NCBI GenBank assembly: GCA_050084985.1
Contig: JBITNC010000001.1
Coordinates: 82,088,001-82,152,000 of the forward strand
From: Nageia nagi
Taxonomy: Eukaryota; Pinophyta
Length of the DNA stretch: 64,000 nucleotides
Direction: 5' to 3'
Shown: positions 12,184 through 22,240 of the stretch, in pieces
Layout of the letters: each line of letters starts with the position of its first letter
Numbering within the stretch: position 1 is the first letter of the stretch
The notes under the pieces: generated by a model
Databases searched by the model: none
The model's input: only the letters and a program-made list of their open reading frames with translations
Told to the model about the DNA's origin: nothing
Program-made: the position numbers and the translations under genes

Positions 12184-12249
12184 ACATCAATAGACTCTAG
12201 AGCAGCAAGAAATGTTACATCAATAGACTCTAGAGCAGCAAGAAATGTT
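12184..12249 (+). repeat. 33-bp perfect tandem duplication over the protease active site
   Basis: Two adjacent identical 33-base copies (12,184-12,216 and 12,217-12,249). Thirty-three is a multiple of three, so the frame is kept. Each copy encodes the aspartic-protease motif as DSRAARNV, so the catalytic Asp motif occurs twice in a row. The usual DSGA/DTGA Gly is Arg in both copies. Confidence 0.9.
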
Positions 12250-12530
12250 ATGCCACACTTTTTCTGTAAAAGATTGAATTTGACTCTTGTCCCTACAAAC
12301 AAGAAAGTTATTCAGTTGGACAAAGCTAAGGTTAAAGTGATCAAAGTGCGACCCAAAGTATACATCCAGTTGGCATCAGAACCAAGGGTACAACAATATA
12401 ACAACATCAATGTAGTTGATATTCTTGATCATTATGGTATGCTTATGAGTAGAAATTGGTCTAGCACATTGAATGGATATTGGGCCATAAACTTCTCACA
12501 TCTATGGCTTCCCTAGAAATGACAACCCAA
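12184..12530 (+). pseudogene. Gypsy protease remnant
   Basis: Aspartic protease region of a Ty3/gypsy polyprotein, which cleaves Gag-Pol during particle maturation. It contains a duplicated DSRAARNV active-site motif, NVMPH, VIQLDKAKVKVI, and downstream INVVDILDHYGML and WSSTLNGY. These strings match the protease of the giant element at 43,871-44,302 and 36,100-36,303, so this is the same family on the plus strand. The Gly after the catalytic Asp-Ser is replaced by Arg, which should impair catalysis. The gag part upstream is missing. Confidence 0.75.
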
Positions 12531-12659
12531 TCAAACTAGATAGAAACTAAACCTAGATTGAAAGAACTTATCACATAATACAACTTGAACAAAGTCCATT
12601 TCACTAAAGAAACCAACAAACTTATCAAGTATTTATTTCTCTTGCAGATTGCAATTTCC

Positions 12660-13060
12660 TTGCACTAGTAATATTGTCGAGTACGAAGCCCTCATACACC
12701 AATTGATGCTAGGATTGAAGAAAAATATCAAACATTTACAGGTGATAGGAGATTCTAAATTAATTGTCAAGCAAGTGTTAAATCTATACACATGTGAGGA
12801 ACTAAGATTGAATGAATACAAAGTGTGATTATGGGGCCTCTTAGATACTTTCTAATTGTTCTACATCAAGACCAAGGAAACAAACAGTTACAGATTCTCT
12901 GGTCGACGTAAGCACCATTCAACCTTTAGAAAACATTTGCCTTAGATGATTTACAGTGCAATTAATGCAAACATCTTCGATACCTAACAACATCTCCAAT
13001 TTTCAAGTATTTCAAGATGGCCACCAGATCAAAGATCTCATGACTAATGTTGGGTGTTTA
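12660..13060 (+). pseudogene. RNase H domain remnant placed before RT
   Basis: Reads NIVEYEALIHQLMLGL and VIGDSKLIVKQV, the second and third acidic motifs of a plant retroelement RNase H. A frameshifted C-terminal tail follows (matching FQVFQD-type sequence near 13,000). It lies between protease and RT. That is the reverse of the usual RT-RNase H order but identical to the arrangement in the giant element (35,340-35,760). RNase H degrades the RNA of RNA:DNA hybrids; this copy is broken by frameshifts and stops. Confidence 0.7.
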
Positions 13061-13774
13061 CATCCCAAGTGATTGGAAAAGACTAGATGAACTCAAATGA
13101 AGATAAAGAGAAGAAATGGAAGATGGAGTGTTGCAGTTCAAAACAAACAAAATGACTCGAGGAATAATGTCACTAGAAAGACTATTCAGCCATAACATGA
13201 TTCAATACTAGGAGGCCAATCAATAGATGATGAAGAAATGGAAATAGTGAACCTATGTATTGAATCAAAACTAAAGAATATTCTCATTAGAAAATTCTAC
13301 ATTGGTAAGGAAAGGGGGTAGATCTTGAAGCTCATTAGAGAATTTATCGACACCATTACTTGGAAATACGAACACATGAAGACATATGATTGCATTTTTC
13401 TTACTCAAACCATCCCCCTAAAGCCAAGAACCAATCCATTTAGAGAAAAACAAAGAGTTGTGAACTTGATTCTCGAACCAATTATCCTTCTAGAAATTCA
13501 GAAGTTAGTTCAGTTTGGAATCATTTACCCAATACAACATTCCTCGTGAGTGGCTAATATAGTACTTGTTCACAAAAAGAGTGGTAATATTAGGATATGT
13601 ATTGATTTTCATCATCTCAACAAGTCATCAGAGAAAGATAACTATCCTTTGCCTTCTTTAAATGAAGTATTTCAAATTGTCATTCGTTCCCAGATGATGT
13701 CCCTCCTAGATGGTTACTTTGGAATTAACCAGATTGTTGTAGACAAAGACAACAGAATGAAGACTGCATTCCCC
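13061..13774 (+). pseudogene. Gypsy reverse transcriptase N-terminal half, truncated
   Basis: Pre-RT and fingers/palm start of a gypsy RT. The sequence near 13,325-13,545 reads EFIDTITWKYEHMKTYD, then a Pro-rich FREKQRVV segment and GIIYPIQHSS. After one stop, 13,550-13,774 gives NIVLVHKKSGNIRICIDFHHLN, DNYPLPSLNEV, MMSLLDGYFGINQI and KTAFPF. The catalytic YxDD box and everything after it are missing: the frame ends abruptly at about 13,775 where an LTR fragment begins. 13,061-13,324 is the degraded linker from the RNase H remnant. Confidence 0.85.
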
Positions 13775-13799
13775 TTCAGTGATCAACAACATATTACTT

Positions 13800-13884
13800 G
13801 TTACTTCTAAAACATTTTCTTCCATTGTTTTAGCCAAAGTTGGATCCTCAAAATTCCAATTTTTAGGGCATGTTGTGTGGGCAC
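13800..13884 (-). mobile_element. LTR 5'-end fragment, giant-gypsy family
   Basis: On the minus strand it begins TGTTGTGCCCACACAACA and continues with a diverged version of the sequence that follows this terminus at 32,016 and 61,100 (a TTTTGAGGA(C/T)CC string and a CAATGG-type segment). It directly truncates the RT frame. Only about 85 bases are recognisable, so it may be a rearrangement scar. Confidence 0.5.
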
Positions 13885-14039
13885 AACATACCACATGGAC
13901 AGAAAGAAGAAGAACGATTAATAACACTCATAGAATGAATTCATCATATTTAATAGCAACTAGATGATTTCTTAAAAAATGTTAATGACAAGAATAAGAG
14001 CAACATTGTGTTCCACGCCAATTTAAAGTTGGAGAAATA

Positions 14040-14362
14040 GTTTAGTTGTGACCTCAAAAGGAGAGACTTGCATGATTGCATACAAAGATCAAACCTCTAT
14101 ACTGTGGACATTACACCATCACCAAGAAAGTGGGAGAGAATGCCTTCAAGTTGAATTTGCCATCTTATCTTGGTCTACATCACATCTACATGGAGACTCT
14201 CAAGGCCTATCACCGGCCTTTGTGGGACATTTCAGTAGTAAAAAAACAAGTGAAGATTGAAGAACACTATCCTAATAGTCTTGCACCAATAGAAGATCAT
14301 AAAGTGGGCACATGGACTAAGATCACAAGGGGACAATATATTAAGATGTACAATGTCCATTG
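14040..14362 (+). pseudogene. Gypsy integrase C-terminal region
   Basis: Open frame 14,076-14,363 contains a GHYTITKKVGENAFKLNLP string and HHIYMETLKAYHRP. These match the C-terminal tail of plant gypsy integrases (…VGENAYKLxLPPY…, VNVxNLKxY). It ends with GTWTKITRGQYIKMYN and a stop. Integrase inserts the cDNA into the chromosome. The catalytic core is absent, so this is the tail of an element whose middle was lost between 13,775 and 14,040. Confidence 0.6.
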
Positions 14363-17300
14363 ATGTACTAATGTAATACTCATTTAATCTTTTCTTGTAA
14401 CTTGCAAAAAGTGAGCCACGACATTTGATTTTGGTGACCTACCACTGCCCAAAATCTAAATTGGGTGAAATGTCACCTCCTACTAGTTTCTATATAACTA
14501 GATGTATCTTAAATGCAAAATACTAACAAGATGCAATAGCATAGCCTCACATCTCTTCTTAGAGATTGCCAATATTGTATTATACCTTTTGATTAATGAA
14601 ATGAGTTTTATATTTTGTGAATGCTCTTTTGTCTCTTTCTATTTCGAAATTTTGTTATTACAACTTGTAATTCTAAATCTCCAATCTGTTCTTGTAATCA
14701 AAATTCTTCTTTCCAGATCAAAAGTCAAATTAAGAAAGGAGTTGGAAGAGTAAAATTCTAAGCTAAACTTGAGATAGTCCATGAATTTGTCTAGAAATTC
14801 TCACCAATATTTTGACACAACTACGTAAGAGGCTAGAACAAAATCAAGGTCGAATCCCCTTACTTGCCTATGTATTATTTTTAAAAGAGATTAAAAATCT
14901 ATAAACAAATTCAATAGATGGTAAGACATAAGGATGCTAGTTCTTTGTAAGTTAATTGGATTTTGCCAAAGAAAAATTAGACAAACATCTATGGAATCTT
15001 TAAATGCCATCAAGTATAATATTAAAGTTTCAAATGTGTGGCAAGGAGAATGCTTGTAGCTCGTTTGAGCTTGTTGATGGTTACATTTATTTGCTATTAA
15101 ATATGATACATTCAAGCTTTCAATTAAAATAGTAGTGGGACATATTAGGTAGAAGGTTGATGATGTGTAAATATGGAATATTGATAATTATTTAGTAATA
15201 TTGCTTATGCTTCTAAACACTTAATAAAGACCTACAGTATGTGATTCAAACATTAACAAATTGACAATTTATAGGTATGTAGAATAATTACAATAAATGG
15301 AATGGTAAAGAAATGGTGAAGGTTCCCATTACTAGCATAAATATATTGTATGAAGATTGTGAATCATACAATAGAACATACATACATATATTTTATGGAT
15401 ATTGCATTGCTAGCTTATCATTTTGTAATTCATATATTTGGAGTTCATATTAATGAATAATATCAATACTTTGAAATTAAATACTTAGGCTTGCATTTGT
15501 AAGCATAATCCCACAGGGGTACACAATTGTGAGACAATGGAATGAGCAATTTAGGGAGTTCCAAATTTCGCTCTATTTATTCCATTGCATGTATTGTTTT
15601 CAGTAATGCCTTTGACAATACAAACTCCTTTTCTATCATCCATTAAACCTAGCTTAATACCTTTCTATCATCCATCAAACCTAGCCTAATAATGGTATCA
15701 TAGATCGACCCATTCCTATGCATTTGTTTGACTATGTGGATCGACACAATTTTGTTTAAAGCATTCATGCTTCAACTCAATCAGAAATGAACAATAATTC
15801 AAACGTATGTTGAGACTAACAATTCATGCTAAGACTATAGGATCCCTTCATATACTCTACAATTTCATTCATTGCCTTGAATTTCTTCTCTCTACCTTGC
15901 AATTAGTTAATCATGTGGTCTCATGATTGAATCACACATGTCAATAATAGGTAGAAGCAAAGCCTACGATAAGCATCCTCAAAACACCCTTGCATTTCTA
16001 TTAACAATATGATAAAATCCTCAACAAAATGGGGAAGGAATTTTTGGAATAGTTATGAAGTGTTGAAACAAGTTAAACATGAATATGGGACGTTAAAGGG
16101 GTTGCTTGCAATTAAAGAGTTAGTTTAATTGCAAAAATAAAGTATATAGTTATAGTTGTGAGTTTTGATATATTACACATACAACCAAAACATTGGAGTT
16201 GTTGGCATAAGTGGACATCTTGACTCAATGCATATGCATTTTACAACCATGGATTTCTTCAACCCAAATCCATTCCGAAAATAATTCCTTTGCAAACCAT
16301 GATTCAAATGTATGATCTCTTGTAGTGATGACCAATATTACTAATTATGAAACATACTAGTTACATAAAGATAATATATTATAACAAGAAAAATTTAACG
16401 ATGAAAAGAACTGCAATAGAATCCCATCGGGAAGGTGAGGGAGCGTAGCACTCTTTGATGATTTCTTAGAGTTATAAACAATGTCCAAGTCACCATGCAT
16501 TATACCAAATCCAGTTTCCTTCTCTTCAGCCTTCATATTGATACCAACAAAAGAATTGTAACATATCAAACATATCTTGCAAACTTAGTTTCACACTTGG
16601 TTTCAAATTTTAGTTTCTGGTATATGTTGATTCACTCGTCTTCAAACGTAACACTAATGGCAATAGGAGAAAATATTAGAATCCAAACACATATCACACA
16701 AAGGTTGCAAATTTTGGTTTTACACTTTAGATGTTATGCAACCTTGTTTCCTCATTCAAATGGATTCTATGGCATTCAAATTATTTGCATTCATCAATCC
16801 TCATCTAACGCATATTACTAACATAACAAAGACATGGCATATTTTACGTAAGAAAGGTATTCAGCAAATTTGTATTACAAAGCGTCTCCAAGTACACTAA
16901 TACAAAATTTCAGTGATAAGCCCAAAAAGCTTTATAGCCTGCATATGATCTCTAAAGTTTTGATAGATTAAAAACATTCATACTATAAAAATCTAAAAAC
17001 AAAATACCTGCTTGGATCTTTGCTTTGAGGTTAACACCCAATCCAATTAAGATTTTCCATCTTCACAAAACTTATGGACTGTCAAGGGCAAAAATCATAA
17101 TTATCTAAATTAAAATTTAACATCCTAACTGGTCAAGGATGTGATAAATTTCTCTGACCATTAGTTAAAAATGCATGTCCTTTGAAATATAATTGCGACT
17201 AAGACGCCAAATTCGTGAACACCCATCTTTCTTAGAAAAAAATGTCAAAACAATATGGCAAAGGCCATAGACATTCTATTTTGCATTAATTATCTAAAAT

Positions 17301-18474
17301 TTTAATTTAATTAAAGTATTGAAGGCAATTCAAAACACAAAATAAATATGGTGTCTTTATTTTGATCAGTTTCATAATTATATATCTTTTGGCTGTATTT
17401 TGGAGACTTTAAAGGTGTCAAAATATTCATTCTGCACTTTTTTCCGGTGGTCAATGCAAGATAGGATATAAAATCACATTTACTTATCTAAACTCTTAAT
17501 AAATATTCTTAACATCCAAAGAGGATGAATCACACGGGTAAAACGCTATATCTTCGAGATCATGGAACAGGGCTCCATTACATTTCACAGACGATAGATA
17601 CATCTCAAAAACTCTCACTTCTCTCCTGAGGAACTTTACTAGGTTGACTTCATTTCTTAAGAACAATCTCCTCAGTGAAAAATTGCCAGCTTGCAAAACG
17701 TTGTGGGCTTGCATTTATTTCCATTCTGGAGGATTACACTAGTTCATTTTATACAGTGCAACAAAAGGACCTTCTAATAACCCTAGAGGCTGCATACAAT
17801 TGATTCAACAAATGCTATAGAGATATTGATTTATATATACATATTCAAAATCATTATTTGGTCATTATTATATCTAGATGATTTGTTTAGTAGTGGGGCA
17901 TGTTTGTTTAGTAGCCTTTAATAAAGGAGCACTTGGGTCTTCACTATGTTACCCCATGTTTAAGACTGAAAAGAATCTTATTGAGAAGAAGAGGATTATT
18001 ACCCATAAGCACACACCACAGACATAAAATTTGACATCAACATGAGTCCTTGCTCTCATTTCTTGTCAAATAAGTTTATAAAAATCCCATAATTTTTAGA
18101 AGCTGAGATACAGGTTTAGAAGCTGAGATACAGGTTACAGTCATGATAAGAAAAGAAACTACTTAGCAGGAGATTGTCTCATCTCTGTGTCTATAACTTG
18201 TGTTGCTACATACTTATGTACACAGACATCAACTCAAAAGTTATATGTATAATACGAGTTGTAGAAATAATGTTTTACATCTGAAATATATTTTACCCTG
18301 ATTTTGGTGTCAGCAACAATTTTTTGCTTTTTGTATGTTCAAGCCAATTACAACTTGGAGGACAAATAGTCTTTGTTTCCTAGAGGAAGCTGACATGAAA
18401 AGTCCTTATGGATAAATATTTTGACATTCCAGTAATCCCATATTGGAAAATACTGAATATGAATGATGGTTTGA
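14363..18474. other. AT-rich DNA, no gene seen
   Basis: About 4 kb with only short open frames and no domain recognised. The first few hundred bases may be the decayed 3' LTR of the element ending at 14,362. Two small tandem duplications are visible: a ~32-bp imperfect pair at 15,630-15,693 and a 20-bp perfect pair at 18,096-18,135. Confidence 0.5.
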
Positions 18475-19345
18475 TGTTGTGTGATGATCCAAATGGACCT
18501 CTACTCAAAAATGCTCAATTACAACCCACAAACCCTGACGTCAAGCCTAGGGCATCCACAACACACCACCAAACCCTCAAGAATGCAACGTTAGGGTTAG
18601 AACATCAACATTACACATTCAAAATGCTAAGATATCAACGTCTGGCTGTAACATGCATTAATCAATCAACCAAATATCAAAATACCATCGGATGATAGAT
18701 ACAAGCATAAACATCCACAATAATCCAATGCATGCACAAGATGAGTCAACGCAATACAAGTGTGAGATCCAATCACCTTTGGCGGTATACAAATGATATG
18801 GAACAGTACAACACAATACCAAACCCTAAGGGGCAGTTGTTGGCCTCTCTAGGGCACAATAATGAATATCCTCAAATATTGGAAGAACCATAGGACAGAA
18901 ATGCTCCCTTAGACCTTGAATCCTCTCCATCGAAGGAGCCCTTCTCGAACTCTGGATAACCATCGAAGGTAGAAGCAAATCCTTGAAATCCCACCGGATG
19001 GGCAAAGATGCTACACCAGTGCCGTAGACAAACAGGATCCCTCAGCCTGAATTTCCTCTAAACGTTGCACCAAGGATAGGTTGCTTAACACTGCTAAGAC
19101 TTGATGTCTGATGGACTGTAGAAGAGTAATAATAATCAAGCATATCCAGTAATGAGCCTACAATGTCTATTTATACATAATCTCTGTCACGACCCTACTT
19201 AGGAATTTTCACCCAACTCCTCTTATCCAAGGTTGGCCTCCTGGTGGCCCGGAATGCCCAACATGGGTGTCTAATGGCCGAACACGCCAACGTAGGACCC
19301 AGGGGTGCATTAAGTGCCAATGGATGAGCTACGGGATGCCACGCC

Positions 19346-19834
19346 TGTTAGAATTTGTAATGAAATATTGTGAATATCTAGACTCCTTGTAAATTCAATT
19401 AATCACTTAAAGGTATGTAGATACCTTAAGTGATTAATAGAATTCTTTAATATGTAGACATTGACTTTACCAAAGGAGTTAGTTGGTAGGTTGAAGTTTG
19501 GTGGTACATTTAATGTAACCCTAACCTTACCCTTGGGTTAAAGGAAGGTTAGGGAGGTGCTCTCAACCTATAAATAGAGGGCCTCTCCTCATGTAAACAT
19601 ATCTAAGTTTTGAGTAAGATTACTCTACTTGGTTGTGTAGGAGAGAGCTAGAGAATAGTTGTAAGAGAGACATAGATTTGAGAATAAGAGAACTAGTTGT
19701 GGATGTACTCCCAAGGAGGGAGGAACCACATTATATTGATGTGTTATCTTGAGTGATTGTGTTATCTTGTGTACACTTGAGTTTCCTAGTCTAAGGTCCT
19801 AGAGGATTTGTTTAGATCTAGTTCAAATCCTTCA
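19346..19834 (+). repeat. 5' LTR of deleted copia
   Basis: It contains a long imperfect palindrome (arms 19,399-19,416 and 19,421-19,437), a TATA box (CCTATAAATAGAGG near 19,570) and a GAGAGAGCTAGAGAATAG leader. It is followed by TATGGTATC (19,835-19,843). TGGTATC is the first seven bases of the copia initiator-Met-tRNA primer site TGGTATCAGAGC; the remainder was lost at the deletion junction. Confidence 0.95.
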
Positions 19835-19843
19835 TATGGTATC

Positions 19844-20569
19844 GTTGTATCACTGAGCTCAGATTCTCAGTTGGCTGATGCTACAGCTTATAGACAATTG
19901 ATTGGTAGTCTTCTGTATCTGACTATCTCTCGTCCTGATATTGCCTTTGCAGTGAATCTCATGGCACGATTCATGCAAAAACCATATGTTGAACACCTCC
20001 ATGCTGTTAAGCAAATCTTGAGGTATGTCGCAGGGACAAAGGATCTTGCTCTTAAGTATTCCAAAGTGCCCTCAATTGTTCTCTCAGGGTTCTCAGATTC
20101 TGATTATGGGGGAGATAGAGATGACAGAAAATCAACCTCTGCATATGTGTTTAGCATTGGTTCAGGTGCTATCTCTTGGGCTTCCAAGAAGCAACCTACT
20201 GTGACTCTTTCTACCACCGAAGCCGAATATCGAGCCATGTCTGTTGCCGCCCAAGAAGCTATTTGGCTAAGACATCTCCTGAACGAAATTGGGTATAAGC
20301 AAAATGGCCCCTCTCTTATTTCGTCAGATAATCAATCGGCTATCTCTTTGGCTAAGAATCCTGTGTTCCATCAGCGAACCAAACATGTAGAAATCCAAGC
20401 TCATTTTATCAGGGAGAAGGTTCTAGATGACATCATACACTTGCAGTATTGTCCATCTACTGAAAACTCCGCTGATTTGTTCACCAAGCCCCTTCCTGAA
20501 GCTCAGTTCTGCAAGCTTAGGGATTCTCTCGGGTTGGTGAAGTTGCCCTCAAGGGGGAGTGAAGTTTAA
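19844..20569 (+). CDS. Copia RT tail plus RNase H, intact frame
   Basis: An uninterrupted frame running from the deletion junction to a stop at 20,567-20,569. The first in-frame Met (19,808) lies in the 5' LTR, giving a possible 253-residue product. It keeps the end of RT (YRQLIGSLLYLTISRPDI) and the complete copia RNase H. Visible acidic sites are Asp97 in SGFSDSDYGG, Glu140 in STTEAEY, Asp174 in SSDNQSA and Asp223 in SADLFTKPL. RNase H removes template RNA during reverse transcription. Without gag, integrase and the RT palm it cannot drive its own movement. The intact frame reflects youth rather than proven function. Confidence 0.85.
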   Translation, partial: VVSLSSDSQLADATAYRQLIGSLLYLTISRPDIAFAVNLMARFMQKPYVEHLHAVKQILRYVAGTKDLALKYSKVPSIVLSGFSDSDYGGDRDDRKSTSAYVFSIGSGAISWASKKQPTVTLSTTEAEYRAMSVAAQEAIWLRHLLNEIGYKQNGPSLISSDNQSAISLAKNPVFHQRTKHVEIQAHFIREKVLDDIIHLQYCPSTENSADLFTKPLPEAQFCKLRDSLGLVKLPSRGSEV

Positions 20570-20640
20570 ACTTTTGTTAGTGATGACAACTTCACCTCTA
20601 AGAGGCCTTTTTTTGATTGTACATTCTAGAACTCCGTGGT

Positions 20641-20898
20641 AAGTTTGCTCTGCGTGACAAACTTGTACAATTGTTGTCATAGAGTGTTGATTATTTTATA
20701 CCTCAGTGGTAAGTTTGCTCTGCGTGACAAACTTGTTGTACATTTTATACCTCCGTGGTGAGTTTGCTCTGCGTGAGAAACTTATTGTACAAATTTTGAG
20801 CATGTAATTAATATACCTCCATGGTAAGTTCGCTCTGCGTGACGAACTTGTTGTACATTCTATACCTCCGTGGTGAGTTTGCTCTACGTGAGAAACTC
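20641..20898 (+). repeat. Five hairpin repeats in the copia 3' region
   Basis: Five related units sit between the stop codon and the 3' LTR: 20,641-20,664, 20,711-20,734, 20,761-20,782, 20,826-20,849 and 20,875-20,898. Each is a short stem around the loop core CTCTGCGTGA, and most are preceded by CCTC(C/A)GTGG. Stems change on both sides together: AAGTTTG/CAAACTT in units 1 and 2, AAGTTCG/CGAACTT in unit 4 and GAGTTT/AAACTC in unit 5. This supports a selected RNA or DNA hairpin. Confidence 0.85.
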
Positions 20899-21392
20899 GT
20901 TGTACAATTTTATGCTCTATTTTAAAATCAACACATGTCTATATACAACAGGTGACTATGAGTGATGGCTTGGCATCTCCGTGATGGCTTATAGTGCACC
21001 ATTGATCAGTTATTTATAAGATGGCATTATTTGATTCTCTTATTTGAATATATGATGCATCTAACTGATTTTGTTCATGAGTTGCTTGTAGCATGCAGGA
21101 TCTTCTTTAGAAATGCAGGTTACTCACCTTGTGAAAGCAAGCTCATGGAGACTCACATGTCAGCTTAAAGTTGATCGACTACTATGTACAGTGAAACCAG
21201 TTGTGGTTAATGATTGTATTGTAAACCATTTTTGTCAAATGGTAATGTAGTGAGTCTCATACTAGTTCTCAAAAAGATTCTCAAAATATGTAAAAGTTCT
21301 CATCTCCACTTGTATCTCTATGGAGGAGAACTCTCTCTTACTCTCTCTCTTCTCTCTTCTACGCTCTATCCCAATATTGCATTAAGGGGGAG
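20899..21392 (+). other. Copia 3' untranslated region and polypurine tract
   Basis: No open frame of note. It ends with ATTAAGGGGGAG (21,381-21,392) immediately before the 3' LTR, a good polypurine tract for plus-strand DNA priming. Confidence 0.8.
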
Positions 21393-21881
21393 TGTTAGAA
21401 TTTGTAATGAAATATTGTGAATATCTAGACTCCTTGTAAATTCAATTAATCACTTAAAGGTATGTAGATACCTTAAGTGATTAATAGAATTCTTTAATAT
21501 GTAGACTTTGACTTTACCAAAGGAGTTAGTTGGTAGGTTGAAGTTTGGTGGTACATTTAATGTAACCCTAACCTTACCCTTGGGTTAAAGGAAGGTTAGG
21601 GAGGTGCTCTCAACCTATAAATAGAGGGCCTCTCCTCATGTAAACATATCTAAGTTTTGAGTAAGATTACTCTACTTGGTTGTGTAGGAGAGAGCTAGAG
21701 AATAGTTGTAAGAGAGACATAGATTTGAGAATAAGAGAACTAGTTGTGGATGTACTCCCAAGGAGGGAGGAACCACATTATATTGATGTGTTATCTTGAG
21801 TGATTGTGTTATCTTGTGTACACTTGAGTTTCCTAGTCTAAGGTCCTAGAGGATTTGTTTAGATCTAGTTCAAATCCTTCA
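21393..21881 (+). repeat. 3' LTR of deleted copia
   Basis: 489 bases, matching the 5' LTR except for one visible difference (GACATTGAC in the 5' LTR, GACTTTGAC here). It is followed directly by the target duplication ACGCC. Confidence 0.95.
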
Positions 21882-22240
21882 ACGCCTACACACATGGGGG
21901 AGAGGGGGCATACGTGGGATCTAGGAGTCAAGCTAGGCCAACGTGGGGGTATGGGACCCTCCCCAAGCCTGGCGCAAGCATACAAGTGACCATCCAATAC
22001 ATAAATAGACCTTGGGATTCTCACAATCATTATCGGGAACTCCAAGCACGATAAATACTCCTAATCTATCTTTAGGAGGGAGACATCCCACTTGGGGCTC
22101 ACACTGGGGTCCATTGACCCATTAAATCTCCTATTCTAAGTTACAAACATACAAAACAATACATAAGAAGAGTATATTACAAGTAGATCCTTTCAAACCC
22201 ACAACTAATGCCTGGTGGACAAGGGGGACGTCACATGTTG

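Larger units (their letters stand above)
19346..21881 (+). mobile_element. Internally deleted copia element, very young
   Basis: Ty1/copia element of 2,536 bp with 489-bp LTRs (19,346-19,834 and 21,393-21,881) and the perfect target duplication ACGCC (19,341-19,345 and 21,882-21,886). The LTRs start TGTTAGAATT and end AATCCTTCA and differ at one position that I can see. Gag, protease, integrase and the RT core are deleted. What remains is a truncated primer-binding site, the RT tail with RNase H, and a 3' region with hairpin repeats. The near-identical LTRs mean it inserted recently, probably using proteins from an intact relative. Confidence 0.95.
18480..22235 (-). mobile_element. ~1.2-kb solo LTR (TGTGACGTCCC family), split by copia
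   Basis: On the minus strand it starts TGTGACGTCCC at 22,235 and ends GATCATCACA at 18,480. The 5-bp target duplication TGTTG is at 18,475-18,479 and 22,236-22,240. Without the nested copia insertion it is about 1,215 bases. The 36,304-43,870 element is a relative, sharing both termini and internal strings such as AAGTCTTAGCAGTGT and GCCCTAGG(C/G). A TATA box (TATAAATA, minus strand, 19,168-19,175) marks the LTR promoter. No internal retroelement coding region belongs to it, so it is a solo LTR left by LTR-LTR recombination. Confidence 0.85.
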
